Counted from the stretch's first letter, positions 1 to 6,062 are shown. The stretch: 8,297 nt of DNA from an uncultured Eubacteriales bacterium (GCA_934489945.1 CAKSSY010000071.1:1-8297); one strand, 5' to 3'. Translations and numbers: made by a program. The notes: a model not told the origin generated them from the letters alone.

Positions 1-79
1 CAGAATCCGTAGAGCATTGACACCATGGTCTTTTCAAAAGACGAAAAGGAAGTCACATTTTTCGAATTCTATAACCACA

Positions 80-128
80 AAGCAAGCCCCAAACGGTACA
101 TTTTGTACCGTTTGGGGCTTGCTTTTTT
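80..128 (+). terminator. Long perfect hairpin, intrinsic terminator of an upstream plus-strand gene
   Basis: A perfect 21-bp inverted repeat (arms 80-100 and 104-124) encloses a 3-nt loop (TTT, 101-103) and runs into six T at 123-128 on the plus strand. This fits a Rho-independent terminator for a plus-strand gene whose coding part lies left of the window; no convincing end of that gene can be assigned from bases 1-79. On the minus strand the tail after the stem is short of T, so it would serve less well for the M20 operon, though two-way use is possible. The stem is longer and more perfect than usual. Confidence 0.75.
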
Positions 129-175
129 GGTCAGAGGAGATTTCTGCCCCTGTTTTTTAAGAATCGCTCGACAGA

Positions 176-193
176 GAAAACGCGAACGTTTTC
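176..193 (-). terminator. Short hairpin after the M20 gene, weak terminator candidate
   Basis: A 7-bp perfect stem (GAAAACG 176-182 with CGTTTTC 187-193) around a 4-base loop lies 12 nt past the stop codon of the M20 peptidase gene. The minus-strand tail is only moderately T-rich, so it may slow polymerase or protect the 3' end rather than terminate fully. The 80-124 hairpin could act as backup. Confidence 0.35.
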
Positions 194-205
194 CCGTAAA
201 TCATC

Positions 206-1651
206 TCAGAGCGAAAGCATCAGACGAATGTAAAATTCCACTGCGCGTTCAGCCGTTTCAAGGCGGATATGCTCATCGTTTCCGTGAATCGTGTGTCGTT
301 CTTCCGCCGTCAGATCCATTGCCGAGAAACGATAGACACAGTCACATATCTGCCCATAGTGACGGCTGTCGGAACATTGTACCATCAGATAAGGTGACAC
401 TAGACAACCGCGCCAGGTTCCCAAAGCAGCATCCGAGACCTTGCGCCACTCCTCGCAGTCGGTGCGTGAGATCGGACTCGGTTCCATGCCCTGAAGAATC
501 TCCAGCTTGACATGTTCATTTCCGACAGTCTTTTTGAGATATTCCAGCGCACTCGCCTTGGAATCCTCGGGATTGAGACGGATGTTCGACACCATGGAAG
601 CAGAAGGCGGAATCACATTCGTCGCCTGACTACCGCTTGCCTGCGTGAAGGCGACGGTAGTACGAAGCAAAGCATTCAGTTCTCCGCCGCTCTTTTTGCA
701 AATCGCATCAAGGATACCGCCGAAACACCAAAGATTGGCAAATATCATACGATAAACAAAGGTAGAATGTCGACCAAGTGTGTCAAACATCTCGGCAACC
801 GGTTTGGTAATATGGGCACGGAAAGGATGAGACTCAACCGCGGCACAGGCAAGAGCAAGTTCGCCAACCGGCGTGTGAGGGGGCGGAGCCGATGCATGAC
901 CGCCTGCCGAGGAGACCTGATAGCGAACATCCATCATGCCTTTTTCAGCAATGCCGATAAGACCGCACGGGACTTTAACACCGGGGAACACATTTTCCAC
1001 AACTGCACCGCCCTCGTCCACGACAAGCGAAACCGGAATTCCCTTTTCCTTGAAATAATCAACAATATGAACGGCACCCAAGCCGTTGACCTCCTCGCCG
1101 CCCGAGAAAGCAAAATAAACATCCTGTTCCGGAACAAAGCCGGTGCCGATCAGATGATTGGCGGCGGTCAAAACGCCATTGAAGGTCACTTTGGTGTCAA
1201 GCGTGCCGCGCCCCCAAAGAACGCCGTCCTCAATCACACCGTCGAACGGCGGTTTTGTCCAGTTTTCGGGGTCTACGGGAACCACGTCGTAATGTGCCAT
1301 CAGAACTGATGGTTTTTTGTCGGACTTCCCCTTCCAATAAAACAGCAACGCACGGTCGTCCAAGCGTGTCAGTTCGCAGACACGGAACACTTCCGGATAA
1401 AGCGTAGGAAGCAGACCGATGAGCTTTTCAAACTCCGCATCGTCTTCCTCCTTGTGCGAATACCGGGAAACGGTTTTGCAACGGACAAGTTGTTGCAGAT
1501 TGGAAACGGCACGTTCGCGGTCAAACGAAATCTCCGCAAATTCATGCTTTCCGTCCTCCTTGGGGCGAAACCTTGCCGTGCGGACAAGAATAACCACCGC
1601 AAACGCGGCAAGAATTCCGAAAACGGCAAGTAAAATCCAAAGCCATAACAT
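206..1651 (-). CDS. Membrane-anchored M20 family metallopeptidase (carboxypeptidase S / PM20D1-like)
   Basis: The product (481 aa) is a zinc hydrolase of the M20 family, which cleaves peptides or N-acyl amino acids. One hydrophobic segment at residues 2-24 followed by basic residues suggests an N-terminal membrane anchor. All metal and catalytic positions are visible: LMAHYDVVPV (H120, D122), WGRGTLDTK (D152), SGGEEVNG (E186/E187), VVDEGG (D212/E213) and HGNDE (H456). GGHAS (H252) marks the dimerisation-domain histidine. Length and the YDVVPV and HGNDE motifs favour the long CPS1/PM20D1 branch over short dipeptidases. The ATG at 1651 has AAGGAGG about 9 nt upstream. It is the third gene of the operon, 18 nt after the preceding stop. 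The enzyme class is secure; the substrate is not known. Confidence 0.93.
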   Translation of the reverse strand: MLWLWILLAVFGILAAFAVVILVRTARFRPKEDGKHEFAEISFDRERAVSNLQQLVRCKTVSRYSHKEEDDAEFEKLIGLLPTLYPEVFRVCELTRLDDRALLFYWKGKSDKKPSVLMAHYDVVPVDPENWTKPPFDGVIEDGVLWGRGTLDTKVTFNGVLTAANHLIGTGFVPEQDVYFAFSGGEEVNGLGAVHIVDYFKEKGIPVSLVVDEGGAVVENVFPGVKVPCGLIGIAEKGMMDVRYQVSSAGGHASAPPPHTPVGELALACAAVESHPFRAHITKPVAEMFDTLGRHSTFVYRMIFANLWCFGGILDAICKKSGGELNALLRTTVAFTQASGSQATNVIPPSASMVSNIRLNPEDSKASALEYLKKTVGNEHVKLEILQGMEPSPISRTDCEEWRKVSDAALGTWRGCLVSPYLMVQCSDSRHYGQICDCVYRFSAMDLTAEERHTIHGNDEHIRLETAERAVEFYIRLMLSL

Positions 1652-1669
1652 AATGGGGTTCCTCCTTGC

Positions 1670-2335
1670 TTATAACAATCCCTTTTTATAGAGAATACGG
1701 GACACGCCGATCGTAAACAGAACACCGACCGGCACCATGATTCCCACATTGAGCGTGGGAATGGCAATAAAAAGTATCAACATCAGAATCACGGGAGCTA
1801 TGGCAATCTTCAGGTTCCGGGAAAGGAAAACCACACCAAGCGCACCGAACAGAGCAGGCAGCATCTGGTCAAACGCCGGCTTGAGAACCGGGCTTTCCAG
1901 AATCGGAGAAAGCGGGACGATCAGAATAACTCCCACAATGATGATGAACGTCGTCACGATGCTTGAGACAGCAATCGAAATGGTGGAGATCAATTCTCCC
2001 TCTTCGGTGTTGGCTTTCACCCCCGCCTGCTCCATCGCGCCCAGCGCACAGGGGAGCTTGAGATTGGAAATATTGCCCGTGACAAAGGACAGATATGACC
2101 CACCCGCGCCGAGCATGGGAATGTAAGTAAAGACCTCCACAACGCCGACAGCCCAGTACATCGGTGCCGTGGCAAGAAGTCCGAAGAAAAGACCTCTCCA
2201 GTCCGGCAGGACACGGAACAGAACACAGCAGACGATTGGGAACAGCAAAAGCAGAACCATAATCGAAAGATTCCATATCCGTCCGGCACGGTGAACGGAG
2301 TTCATGTAAAGCTCTGTTGAATTTTCGTTTTTCAT
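1670..2335 (-). CDS. Conserved multi-spanning membrane protein, partner of the DUF5058 protein
   Basis: The product (221 aa) is an integral membrane protein with about six hydrophobic segments, near residues 22-42, 47-72, 115-142, 158-172, 176-194 and 197-215. A conserved-looking loop (MLGAGGSYLSFVTGN, about 74-88) and an acidic stretch (NTEEGEL, about 109-115) separate the early helices. I recognise this as the type of protein usually found beside DUF5058 and M20 genes in Firmicutes, often left as hypothetical; no function is proven. Two ATGs lie in tandem (2338 and 2335). The AAGGAGG overlapping the upstream stop sits only 2 nt from the first but 5 nt from the second, so 2335 is preferred. 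The gap to the DUF5058 stop is 10 nt. A transporter half or subunit for the M20 substrate is an inference. Confidence 0.85.
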   Translation of the reverse strand: MKNENSTELYMNSVHRAGRIWNLSIMVLLLLFPIVCCVLFRVLPDWRGLFFGLLATAPMYWAVGVVEVFTYIPMLGAGGSYLSFVTGNISNLKLPCALGAMEQAGVKANTEEGELISTISIAVSSIVTTFIIIVGVILIVPLSPILESPVLKPAFDQMLPALFGALGVVFLSRNLKIAIAPVILMLILFIAIPTLNVGIMVPVGVLFTIGVSRILYKKGLL

Positions 2336-2345
2336 CATAGCCTCC

Positions 2346-3083
2346 TTATCCCAACCAATTTGTGATCGGAATGGCACACGCCATGCCGCCGACGAGACTG
2401 ATCGGAAGTGCATAGTCGTTGATCCATTTCCACTTGGTGAGCTTCATGATCCCGGCGCAGAGCACCATAATGAGTGCCGCAGACAACATAACCAAGACCG
2501 GAATCAACCCCACGGTGTTCCCGGAGAATACGCCGGCAAAGTCGCAGAAAACGTAACCGAGAAAAGCGGAAATCATACCGATAAACATAGAGGCGGAGAA
2601 AATGTCGCTCCACTTTTTGTCACGGGTCTCCATACGGATCATGCCGTTCTGCATCTTCTTGCAGACAGCGGGAACCAGCCAGATACCGACCATGATGCTC
2701 AAGGTCATAATGAGAGCAATGGTAACATACTGTGTAGCGTTCAGGGGCGGCAGATTTTGCAAATCCAACCCCATGGCGTCTTCGGCATTGGCGGCGGCGA
2801 TCGTCTCATAGGACAGGGAGCCGACCACACTGAGACGCAACCACGGCAGAGCGAGACCGAGATTCTTGGAGAGTGCAATCACGCCAATCACGATCGACAC
2901 AGCAGGCGCGATGGTAAAGACGCCCGCCGTAATCATGATTTTGGCAAGCCATTCTTTTTTCATTCCGATGGCTCTTGCGCGTTTGAGGGCTTTCAGAAGG
3001 AAAAAGACCGACTGTGCAAGAACAGCGGCAACAATGATTCCGGCGAGCAGAAAGAGGATCGGACTGTTGATTTGAAATTCCAC
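2346..3083 (-). CDS. DUF5058 family membrane protein, first gene of the M20 operon
   Basis: The product (245 aa) is an integral membrane protein with hydrophobic segments near residues 9-30, 48-71, 118-140, 163-184, 190-212 and 226-243. The early INSPILFLLAG and the PWLRLSVVGSLSYET motif (80-93) match my memory of DUF5058. The start is GTG at 3083: AAGGAGG lies 7 nt upstream, and family members begin with a short tail before NSP. A longer frame with ATG at 3110 is ruled out because that codon lies inside the -10 box of the operon promoter. The gene is followed after 10 nt by a second membrane gene and then the M20 peptidase. An uptake system for the peptide or acyl amino acid cleaved by that enzyme is a reasonable inference, unproven. 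Confidence 0.87.
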   Translation of the reverse strand: MEFQINSPILFLLAGIIVAAVLAQSVFFLLKALKRARAIGMKKEWLAKIMITAGVFTIAPAVSIVIGVIALSKNLGLALPWLRLSVVGSLSYETIAAANAEDAMGLDLQNLPPLNATQYVTIALIMTLSIMVGIWLVPAVCKKMQNGMIRMETRDKKWSDIFSASMFIGMISAFLGYVFCDFAGVFSGNTVGLIPVLVMLSAALIMVLCAGIMKLTKWKWINDYALPISLVGGMACAIPITNWLG

Positions 3084-3108
3084 GGAAAAACCTCCTTGCT
3101 TTTTTTTC

Positions 3109-3137
3109 ATTGTAACATTTTCTTTCAGAGATTGCAA
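3109..3137 (-). promoter_or_regulatory. Sigma-A promoter of the DUF5058-M20 operon
   Basis: On the minus strand a -35 box TTGCAA (3132-3137) and a -10 box TACAAT (3109-3114) are separated by 17 bp, with an extended -10 TG one base upstream. The predicted start near 3102 gives a leader of roughly 20 nt that carries the AGGAGG for the GTG start. Confidence 0.75.
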
Positions 3138-3161
3138 GACCTTTTGCAAAATAACAAAAGG
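3132..3161. promoter_or_regulatory. Possible operator over the -35 box
   Basis: Two copies of the self-complementary hexamer TTGCAA (3132-3137 and 3144-3149) flank a 6-bp spacer, forming an inverted repeat whose first copy is the -35 box. Overlapping it, CCTTTTG (3140-3146) and CAAAAGG (3155-3161) form a second 7-bp inverted repeat. A regulator bound here would block or contact polymerase. No regulator is identified; chance is possible in AT-rich DNA. Confidence 0.3.
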
Positions 3162-3345
3162 AATCCCTTCCGGAAAAGAAAGGAATTCCCTTGAATGATC
3201 GATAAACTCCATTCGTACGGTACGCGTCGAAAAGCAGAAAGTTTTCACAAATCGAAGCAGTCCCCGCAAGGGCTATATGCACCGCCTTGGGAAAAGGTGT
3301 GCGAAAGGTTCCGTTTTTTGCCGGCACCATGATTTGGACAACCAA

Positions 3346-3879
3346 TCAGGTTTTTCTGAGCAAATCGTACCGAATTATGCCAATCACAATCGACCCCAGC
3401 GTAAGAGCCTCGCAGATTGCCCCTTCCCAGGCACCGACCGCAATATTGTAGACCAGCCAACAGGAGGAGGTCAATAAAATCAGAAGACGTACCACACGCG
3501 GATTCGGATTTCCGTAAGCCAGCGTTGAAACGACCTTTGCAAAACCGATCAGAATGCTCTTCGGACCACCCCATGTGACCGCGGTAAAAACCAGAAACAG
3601 AACGCTGAAAATCGCCGCAGAGACTTTTGTGCTTTTTCCCCGTTTGACCTGCTTGGTAAAAACCGTGTTGCGGACGCAACCGACAAGATTCATCGCCATC
3701 CCCGTATACGCTGCCGCCTGCCCCGCCATCCCCAGCAGAAAATACTGCACCGCAAAAAGAAGCTCGTTGGCAGTACGAAAAGCAAGAATACGATTGTGCT
3801 TGCGGCACTGAAAAGCAAGAATGGCGGCAAGAATCCCGAGAATTCCGACTCCATGCAGAATGATATCATACAGTTTCAT
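3346..3879 (-). CDS. YgjV family inner-membrane protein
   Basis: The product (177 aa) resembles the YgjV family, small membrane proteins of about 180 aa with unknown function. Supporting features are the run of hydrophobic helices (about 7-24, 38-64, 87-103, 107-122, 131-150, 153-170), the FQCRKHNRIL motif after helix one (23-32), and TANELLFAVQYFLLG (37-51), which is typical of the family. The ATG at 3879 has AAAGGA 6 nt upstream. The gene is monocistronic on present evidence: its own promoter lies at 3930-3958, and about 260 nt separate its stop from the next minus-strand start. It is divergent from the DeoR-type regulator, which may control it. The biological role is not known. Confidence 0.82.
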   Translation of the reverse strand: MKLYDIILHGVGILGILAAILAFQCRKHNRILAFRTANELLFAVQYFLLGMAGQAAAYTGMAMNLVGCVRNTVFTKQVKRGKSTKVSAAIFSVLFLVFTAVTWGGPKSILIGFAKVVSTLAYGNPNPRVVRLLILLTSSCWLVYNIAVGAWEGAICEALTLGSIVIGIIRYDLLRKT

Positions 3880-3910
3880 GAAAAGTCCTTTCCATAGGGT
3901 ATAAAATTGC

Positions 3911-3939
3911 TTGCAAATCCGGCATGAATATGATACAAT
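3911..3939 (+). promoter_or_regulatory. Promoter of the DeoR-family regulator gene
   Basis: On the plus strand a -35 TTGCAA (3911-3916) and a -10 TACAAT (3934-3939) have a 17-bp spacer and an extended -10 TGA (3931-3933). Predicted start near 3946, leader about 70 nt. It overlaps the minus-strand ygjV promoter, so polymerase could not occupy both at once. Confidence 0.75.
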
Positions 3940-3958
3940 AGGAACGAAAAAATGTCAA
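3930..3958 (-). promoter_or_regulatory. Promoter of the ygjV-like gene
   Basis: On the minus strand a consensus -35 TTGACA (3953-3958) and -10 TATCAT (3930-3935) have a 17-bp spacer. The predicted start near 3923 leaves a leader of about 44 nt. Its -10 shares two bases with the -10 of the opposite promoter. Confidence 0.78.
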
Positions 3959-3960
3959 GA

Positions 3961-3999
3961 AATGTTCGGAATGTTTGAAAACGAACATTTCATCAAACA
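3961..3999. promoter_or_regulatory. Four-half-site operator candidate for the DeoR-family regulator
   Basis: Four TGTTYG half-sites occur: forward at 3963-3968 and 3972-3977, reverse at 3982-3987 and 3994-3999. The outer context makes two interleaved perfect inverted repeats, AATGTTCG/CGAACATT (3961-3968, 3982-3989) and TGTTTGA/TCAAACA (3972-3978, 3993-3999). The block lies just upstream of the ygjV -35 and about 16-54 nt inside the regulator transcript, so one protein could repress itself and affect both genes. DeoR proteins commonly bind repeated half-sites; binding here is inferred. Confidence 0.55.
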
Positions 4000-4015
4000 A
4001 TAAAAGGAGGCAGTC

Positions 4016-4705
4016 ATGGTACTGAATGAACGTCAATCGACAATTCTGGAGGCACTCGGACGGGAAAAACGACTGTCGGTAGCAAAGATCGCCGCCATGT
4101 GTTATGTCAGTGAGATGACCGTGCGCCGCGACCTTGCAAAGATGGAAGAAGCCGGATATCTGTCCCGCTACAACGGCGGTGCGGTCTGTCGGACCGACAC
4201 CATTCTCCCTGTCAACTATCGCAAACTCCTGCACGCCAAACAAAAAGCCGAGCTTTCCGCCCGGGCTCGGCATTATCTGCATGATGAGATGACGGTATTC
4301 ATCGACTGTTCCTCCACCTGCCTGTACCTCGTGCCGCTTCTTGGTGAATACCGCGGAATCCGCGTCGTGACAAACTCCGTCCAGAATCTTCTCGCCGCGG
4401 CAGAACAACGCCTGTCCTGCACGCTTGCCGGCGGCGATTATTCCGACCGTGAGATGTGTACCTTCGGGAGTCTGACCGAAAACTTTCTTGCCGACATCAA
4501 TGTGGAAGCCGCCTTTTTCTCGGCACTTGGCATCAGTGATGACGGGATTATCAGCGATAACGACGAGTGGCAAAATGCCGTGCGGAAAACGGTCATGAAA
4601 AACTCGCGTCAAAATATATTTCTCTTGGATTCGACCAAGCAACAGCATAAATATCTCTATACCCTTTGCCGCACCGATGAGATTACCGAACTGATTCTTC
4701 TGTAG
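4016..4705 (+). CDS. DeoR/GlpR family transcriptional repressor
   Basis: The product (229 aa) has an N-terminal winged helix-turn-helix of the DeoR type: RQSTILEALG (6-15), VAKIAAMCYVSEMTVRRDL (22-40) as helix-turn-helix, and GYLSRYNGGA (47-56) as wing. The C-terminal sugar-phosphate-sensing domain shows FIDCSST (95-101, phosphate loop), VVTNS (117-121), LAGGDY (137-142) and LLDSTK (203-208). It is about 20 aa shorter than typical members (about 250 aa), and the usual acidic-basic sensing helix is represented by NDEWQNAVRKTVMK. The ATG at 4016 has AAAGGAGG 5 nt upstream. Such proteins normally repress sugar or polyol catabolic genes and are released by a phosphorylated sugar. No intact sugar gene adjoins it; a broken lipoprotein stub lies 550 bp downstream. 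Effector unknown. Confidence 0.92.
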   Translation: MVLNERQSTILEALGREKRLSVAKIAAMCYVSEMTVRRDLAKMEEAGYLSRYNGGAVCRTDTILPVNYRKLLHAKQKAELSARARHYLHDEMTVFIDCSSTCLYLVPLLGEYRGIRVVTNSVQNLLAAAEQRLSCTLAGGDYSDREMCTFGSLTENFLADINVEAAFFSALGISDDGIISDNDEWQNAVRKTVMKNSRQNIFLLDSTKQQHKYLYTLCRTDEITELILL

Positions 4706-4980
4706 TCATTCATCCGTTTTCCCATGAATTTTTCGGGAGTGTTTTTCGTCCTCTGGAAGTACCCGGTCAAGCGTATAGAGCGTAAACCGATATTCCTGCT
4801 TCCGTCAAACGGCGGTTTCAGACTGCGGCAGGGTCAGCACACCGGTTTTCTCATTCACAGGATAGCCCTTGCCATAGCTGATCTTCTCATACATCCGAAG
4901 CCCGAGATGGTAACCGGATCGTCAATGCTTGCCGCAAACATATAAAACCCGTCGAAAATCCTGTAGTCATTTTTGTGCAT
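4706..4980 (-). pseudogene. Frameshifted small gene, family not recognised
   Basis: An ATG at 4980 with a textbook AAGGAGG 7 nt upstream opens a frame reading MHKNDYRIFDGFYMFAAS, which ends early at 4855. Within 4890-4915 the coding signal moves back one base; the new frame reads GLRMYEKISYGKGYPVNEKT and VLTLPQSETAV, meets a TGA near 4807, then continues in frame with QEYRFTLYTLDRVLPEDEKH to a TGA at 4706-4708. Joined, the pieces give about 91 residues of plausible coding sequence with one base lost and one nonsense codon. The end abuts the stop of the DeoR gene tail to tail. I do not recognise the family. A sequencing error could explain the frameshift but not easily both lesions. Confidence 0.55.
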
Positions 4981-5061
4981 TTGTTGTCCTCCTTTTTCTG
5001 TGTAATAAGCGCATCGAAAACAATTGAATAGATCAACACGATATAATATGATAGAAATGAC

Positions 5062-5078
5062 AAGCAAAACCTTTGCTT
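5062..5078. promoter_or_regulatory. 17-bp palindrome, operator candidate
   Basis: AAGCAAA (5062-5068) and TTTGCTT (5072-5078) form a perfect inverted repeat with a 3-base centre. It lies about 180 bp upstream of the lipoprotein stub, within AT-rich DNA holding a -10-like TATAAT at 5042-5047 on the plus strand. A second short inverted repeat, ACCGG (5085-5089) and CCGGT (5100-5104), follows. Both resemble operator half-sites of sugar regulators; this is pattern only. Confidence 0.3.
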
Positions 5079-5255
5079 TCCCTCACCGGGGTACAATAAC
5101 CGGTTTCTATGGCTTCATTATACGAATTTATCCGGATTTGTCCCCATATTTTTCGGTCAAAAGTCGAGGTTTTTGAAAAAATATTTTCATTTCATGGGTC
5201 TGACCTATACTTTTACAGGGAAAGTACAGGTTTTCACCCGCGCGGATGTCTCTTT

Positions 5256-5351
5256 ATGAAAAAAACACTCGCGCTTCTGCTCGCACTTACAATTGCTCTT
5301 TTCTGCTTCTCGGGATGCTCGGAAAAGTCACTTCTTGACCCGGACGAATAA
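5256..5351 (+). pseudogene. Truncated lipoprotein: N-terminal stub of a probable sugar ABC-transporter binding protein
   Basis: From ATG 5256 the frame encodes 31 residues: MKK, a hydrophobic core of leucine and alanine, a lipobox FSGC with the lipidation cysteine at residue 20, then SEKSLLDPDE and TAA at 5349-5351. Signal peptide plus SEKSLLDPD resembles the start of carbohydrate ABC-transporter solute-binding lipoproteins of Clostridia, which normally continue for about 400 residues. Here nothing of the mature domain follows, so I call it a remnant. The upstream ribosome-binding site is weak. A longer in-frame start at 5109 only adds non-signal sequence. An independent micro-lipoprotein cannot be excluded, but the family memory favours truncation. 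A DeoR-type sugar regulator 550 bp upstream fits a lost sugar locus. Confidence 0.5.
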
Positions 5352-5389
5352 AATACTTAACAATACGGTTGCTATATTCCGCAGGTTTT

Positions 5390-5491
5390 TCAGACACTGT
5401 AGGCTTCGTAGCCTGGTTTAGCAGACACCATAGCCTTTACAGCTTGTAACGTGCCTGTTTCGCGTCAAGTCGATTCGTAATTCTTTTCCAT
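5390..5491 (-). pseudogene. Very small broken ORF with its own promoter, unrecognised
   Basis: ATG at 5491 follows an AAAGGCGGGGG stretch and a promoter at 5519-5547. The frame reads MEKNYEST, then TGA, then continues without another stop as RETGTLQAVKAMVSAKPG and YEAYSV to TGA at 5390-5392, 33 sense codons in all. It may be the leftover of a small gene, or the upstream 8-codon ORF may be only a leader. A hairpin AGGCT/AGCCT (5401-5414) and an imperfect direct repeat starting CAGACAC (5391 and 5424) lie within it. No family recognised; could be spurious. Confidence 0.22.
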
Positions 5492-5518
5492 GAGTGTCCC
5501 CCGCCTTTCTTCAACCAC

Positions 5519-5547
5519 ATTATATAGAAAAGCAAGAAGATTCGCAA
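5519..5547 (-). promoter_or_regulatory. Minus-strand promoter candidate downstream of the DUF7662-like gene
   Basis: A -35 TTGCGA (5542-5547) and a perfect -10 TATAAT (5519-5524) are spaced by 17 bp on the minus strand, with predicted start near 5512. An inverted repeat CATTATA (5518-5524) and TATAATG (5551-5557) brackets it. It would transcribe the small broken ORF starting at 5491. Confidence 0.5.
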
Positions 5548-5557
5548 AGGTATAATG

Positions 5558-5770
5558 TCACTGTGTAACGATACGGACAAAGTATATCCATTTTTCTTTG
5601 AGCGAAATTTTCTCTACACGGTATCCGTACTGTTCTGCTTCCTGTTTGTAATGAAGAAATGAGTGATCAATAGGAAAACCGAGAATCTCCTCAATTCTAT
5701 TGAAAGGAAGCCGGTATTTTTCACTTCCGTCATCGGAAAGGAATCTCCATATCGGTTCGTATTTACTCAA
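5558..5770 (-). CDS. Small DUF7662-like protein
   Basis: The product is 70 aa from a TTG start at 5770, read as M-SKYEPIWRFL. GGAGGTG lies 8 nt upstream of this TTG, while the alternative TTG at 5785 overlaps that ribosome-binding site, so 5770 is preferred. Three blocks are visible: YEPIWRFLSDD (4-14), LPFNRIEEILGFPIDHSFLH (21-40) and GYRVEKISLKEKWIYFVRI (49-67). The order (YxPLxxxL, then F.EIE.ILG.PLP.SA, then GW.V..V....V.F.R) resembles the DUF7662 fold of small proteins found in many bacteria and mobile elements. No function is known. It stands alone between degraded sequences and seems the only intact gene of the middle region. The gene is probably real; the family link is from memory. 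Confidence 0.65.
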   Translation of the reverse strand: MSKYEPIWRFLSDDGSEKYRLPFNRIEEILGFPIDHSFLHYKQEAEQYGYRVEKISLKEKWIYFVRIVTQ

Positions 5771-5786
5771 TGAAAGCACCTCCAAA

Positions 5787-6022
5787 TCAAAGAAAAATTT
5801 TCTTAAAGGCGGATGACTGTAAACAATTGACCACTAAGCGATCAGCAATCGTAGTCAGTACCAAATGGTCTTTTGAGTGGCTTCCCGCCAAATTAACAGT
5901 CATTCGGGGGAAATGAATGGGATGAATCGTTATTGACCCACATTTTCGGCGCAAAGGTCGTATGTTCAGGTCATATAAACTTCAAAAAAGTTGTACGGTT
6001 TTGCAGCCATCATTTTCGCCCT
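5787..6022. other. Non-coding block, suspected dispersed intergenic repeat
   Basis: No credible gene lies here. It contains a long-range inverted repeat, ATGACTGT (5813-5820) and ACAGTCAT (5896-5903), with flanking partial complementarity (GGCGGATGACTGT against ACAGTCATTCGGGG). On the minus strand, short frames such as AAKPYNFFEVYMT followed by TYDLCAENVGQ (about 5938-6006) look familiar to me as translations that recur beside unrelated genes in gut Firmicutes, which suggests a dispersed repeat; this is memory and unverified. No target-site duplication or transposase was seen. Confidence 0.3.
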
Positions 6023-6062
6023 AAAAAGCCCAAAAAGCCTTGTAAAACAAGGCTTTTTGGGC
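6023..6062 (-). terminator. Strong intrinsic terminator of the candidate small RNA
   Basis: A perfect 15-bp stem (6028-6042 with 6048-6062) closes a 5-base loop and is followed on the minus strand by TTTTT (6027-6023). The inner part (CCTTG/CAAGG flanked by A5 and T5) also gives a plus-strand terminator, so it may work in both directions. Confidence 0.78.

Noticed and set aside
25..510. 161-residue plus-strand open frame at the left edge
   Set aside because: Runs through the terminator hairpin and antisense to the end of the M20 gene; composition is not protein-like.
512..1309. 265-residue plus-strand open frame
   Set aside because: Lies wholly antisense to the M20 peptidase, whose motifs are all intact; no ribosome-binding site and no protein-like motifs.
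3245..3808. 187-residue minus-strand open frame
   Set aside because: Out-of-frame overlap with the YgjV-like gene; serine, glycine and cysteine-rich translation without family features.
3866..4648. 260-residue minus-strand open frame opposite the DeoR-type gene
   Set aside because: It is the complementary-strand shadow of a well-supported regulator and overlaps the divergent promoter region; no ribosome-binding site.
4724..4945. 73-residue plus-strand open frame after the DeoR-type gene
   Set aside because: Antisense to the frameshifted minus-strand gene, which has a strong ribosome-binding site and better coding character.
5787..5903. 38-codon minus-strand frame starting MTVNLAGSHSKDH
   Set aside because: No ribosome-binding site, starts inside an inverted repeat, and no recognised family; kept as part of the non-coding block.
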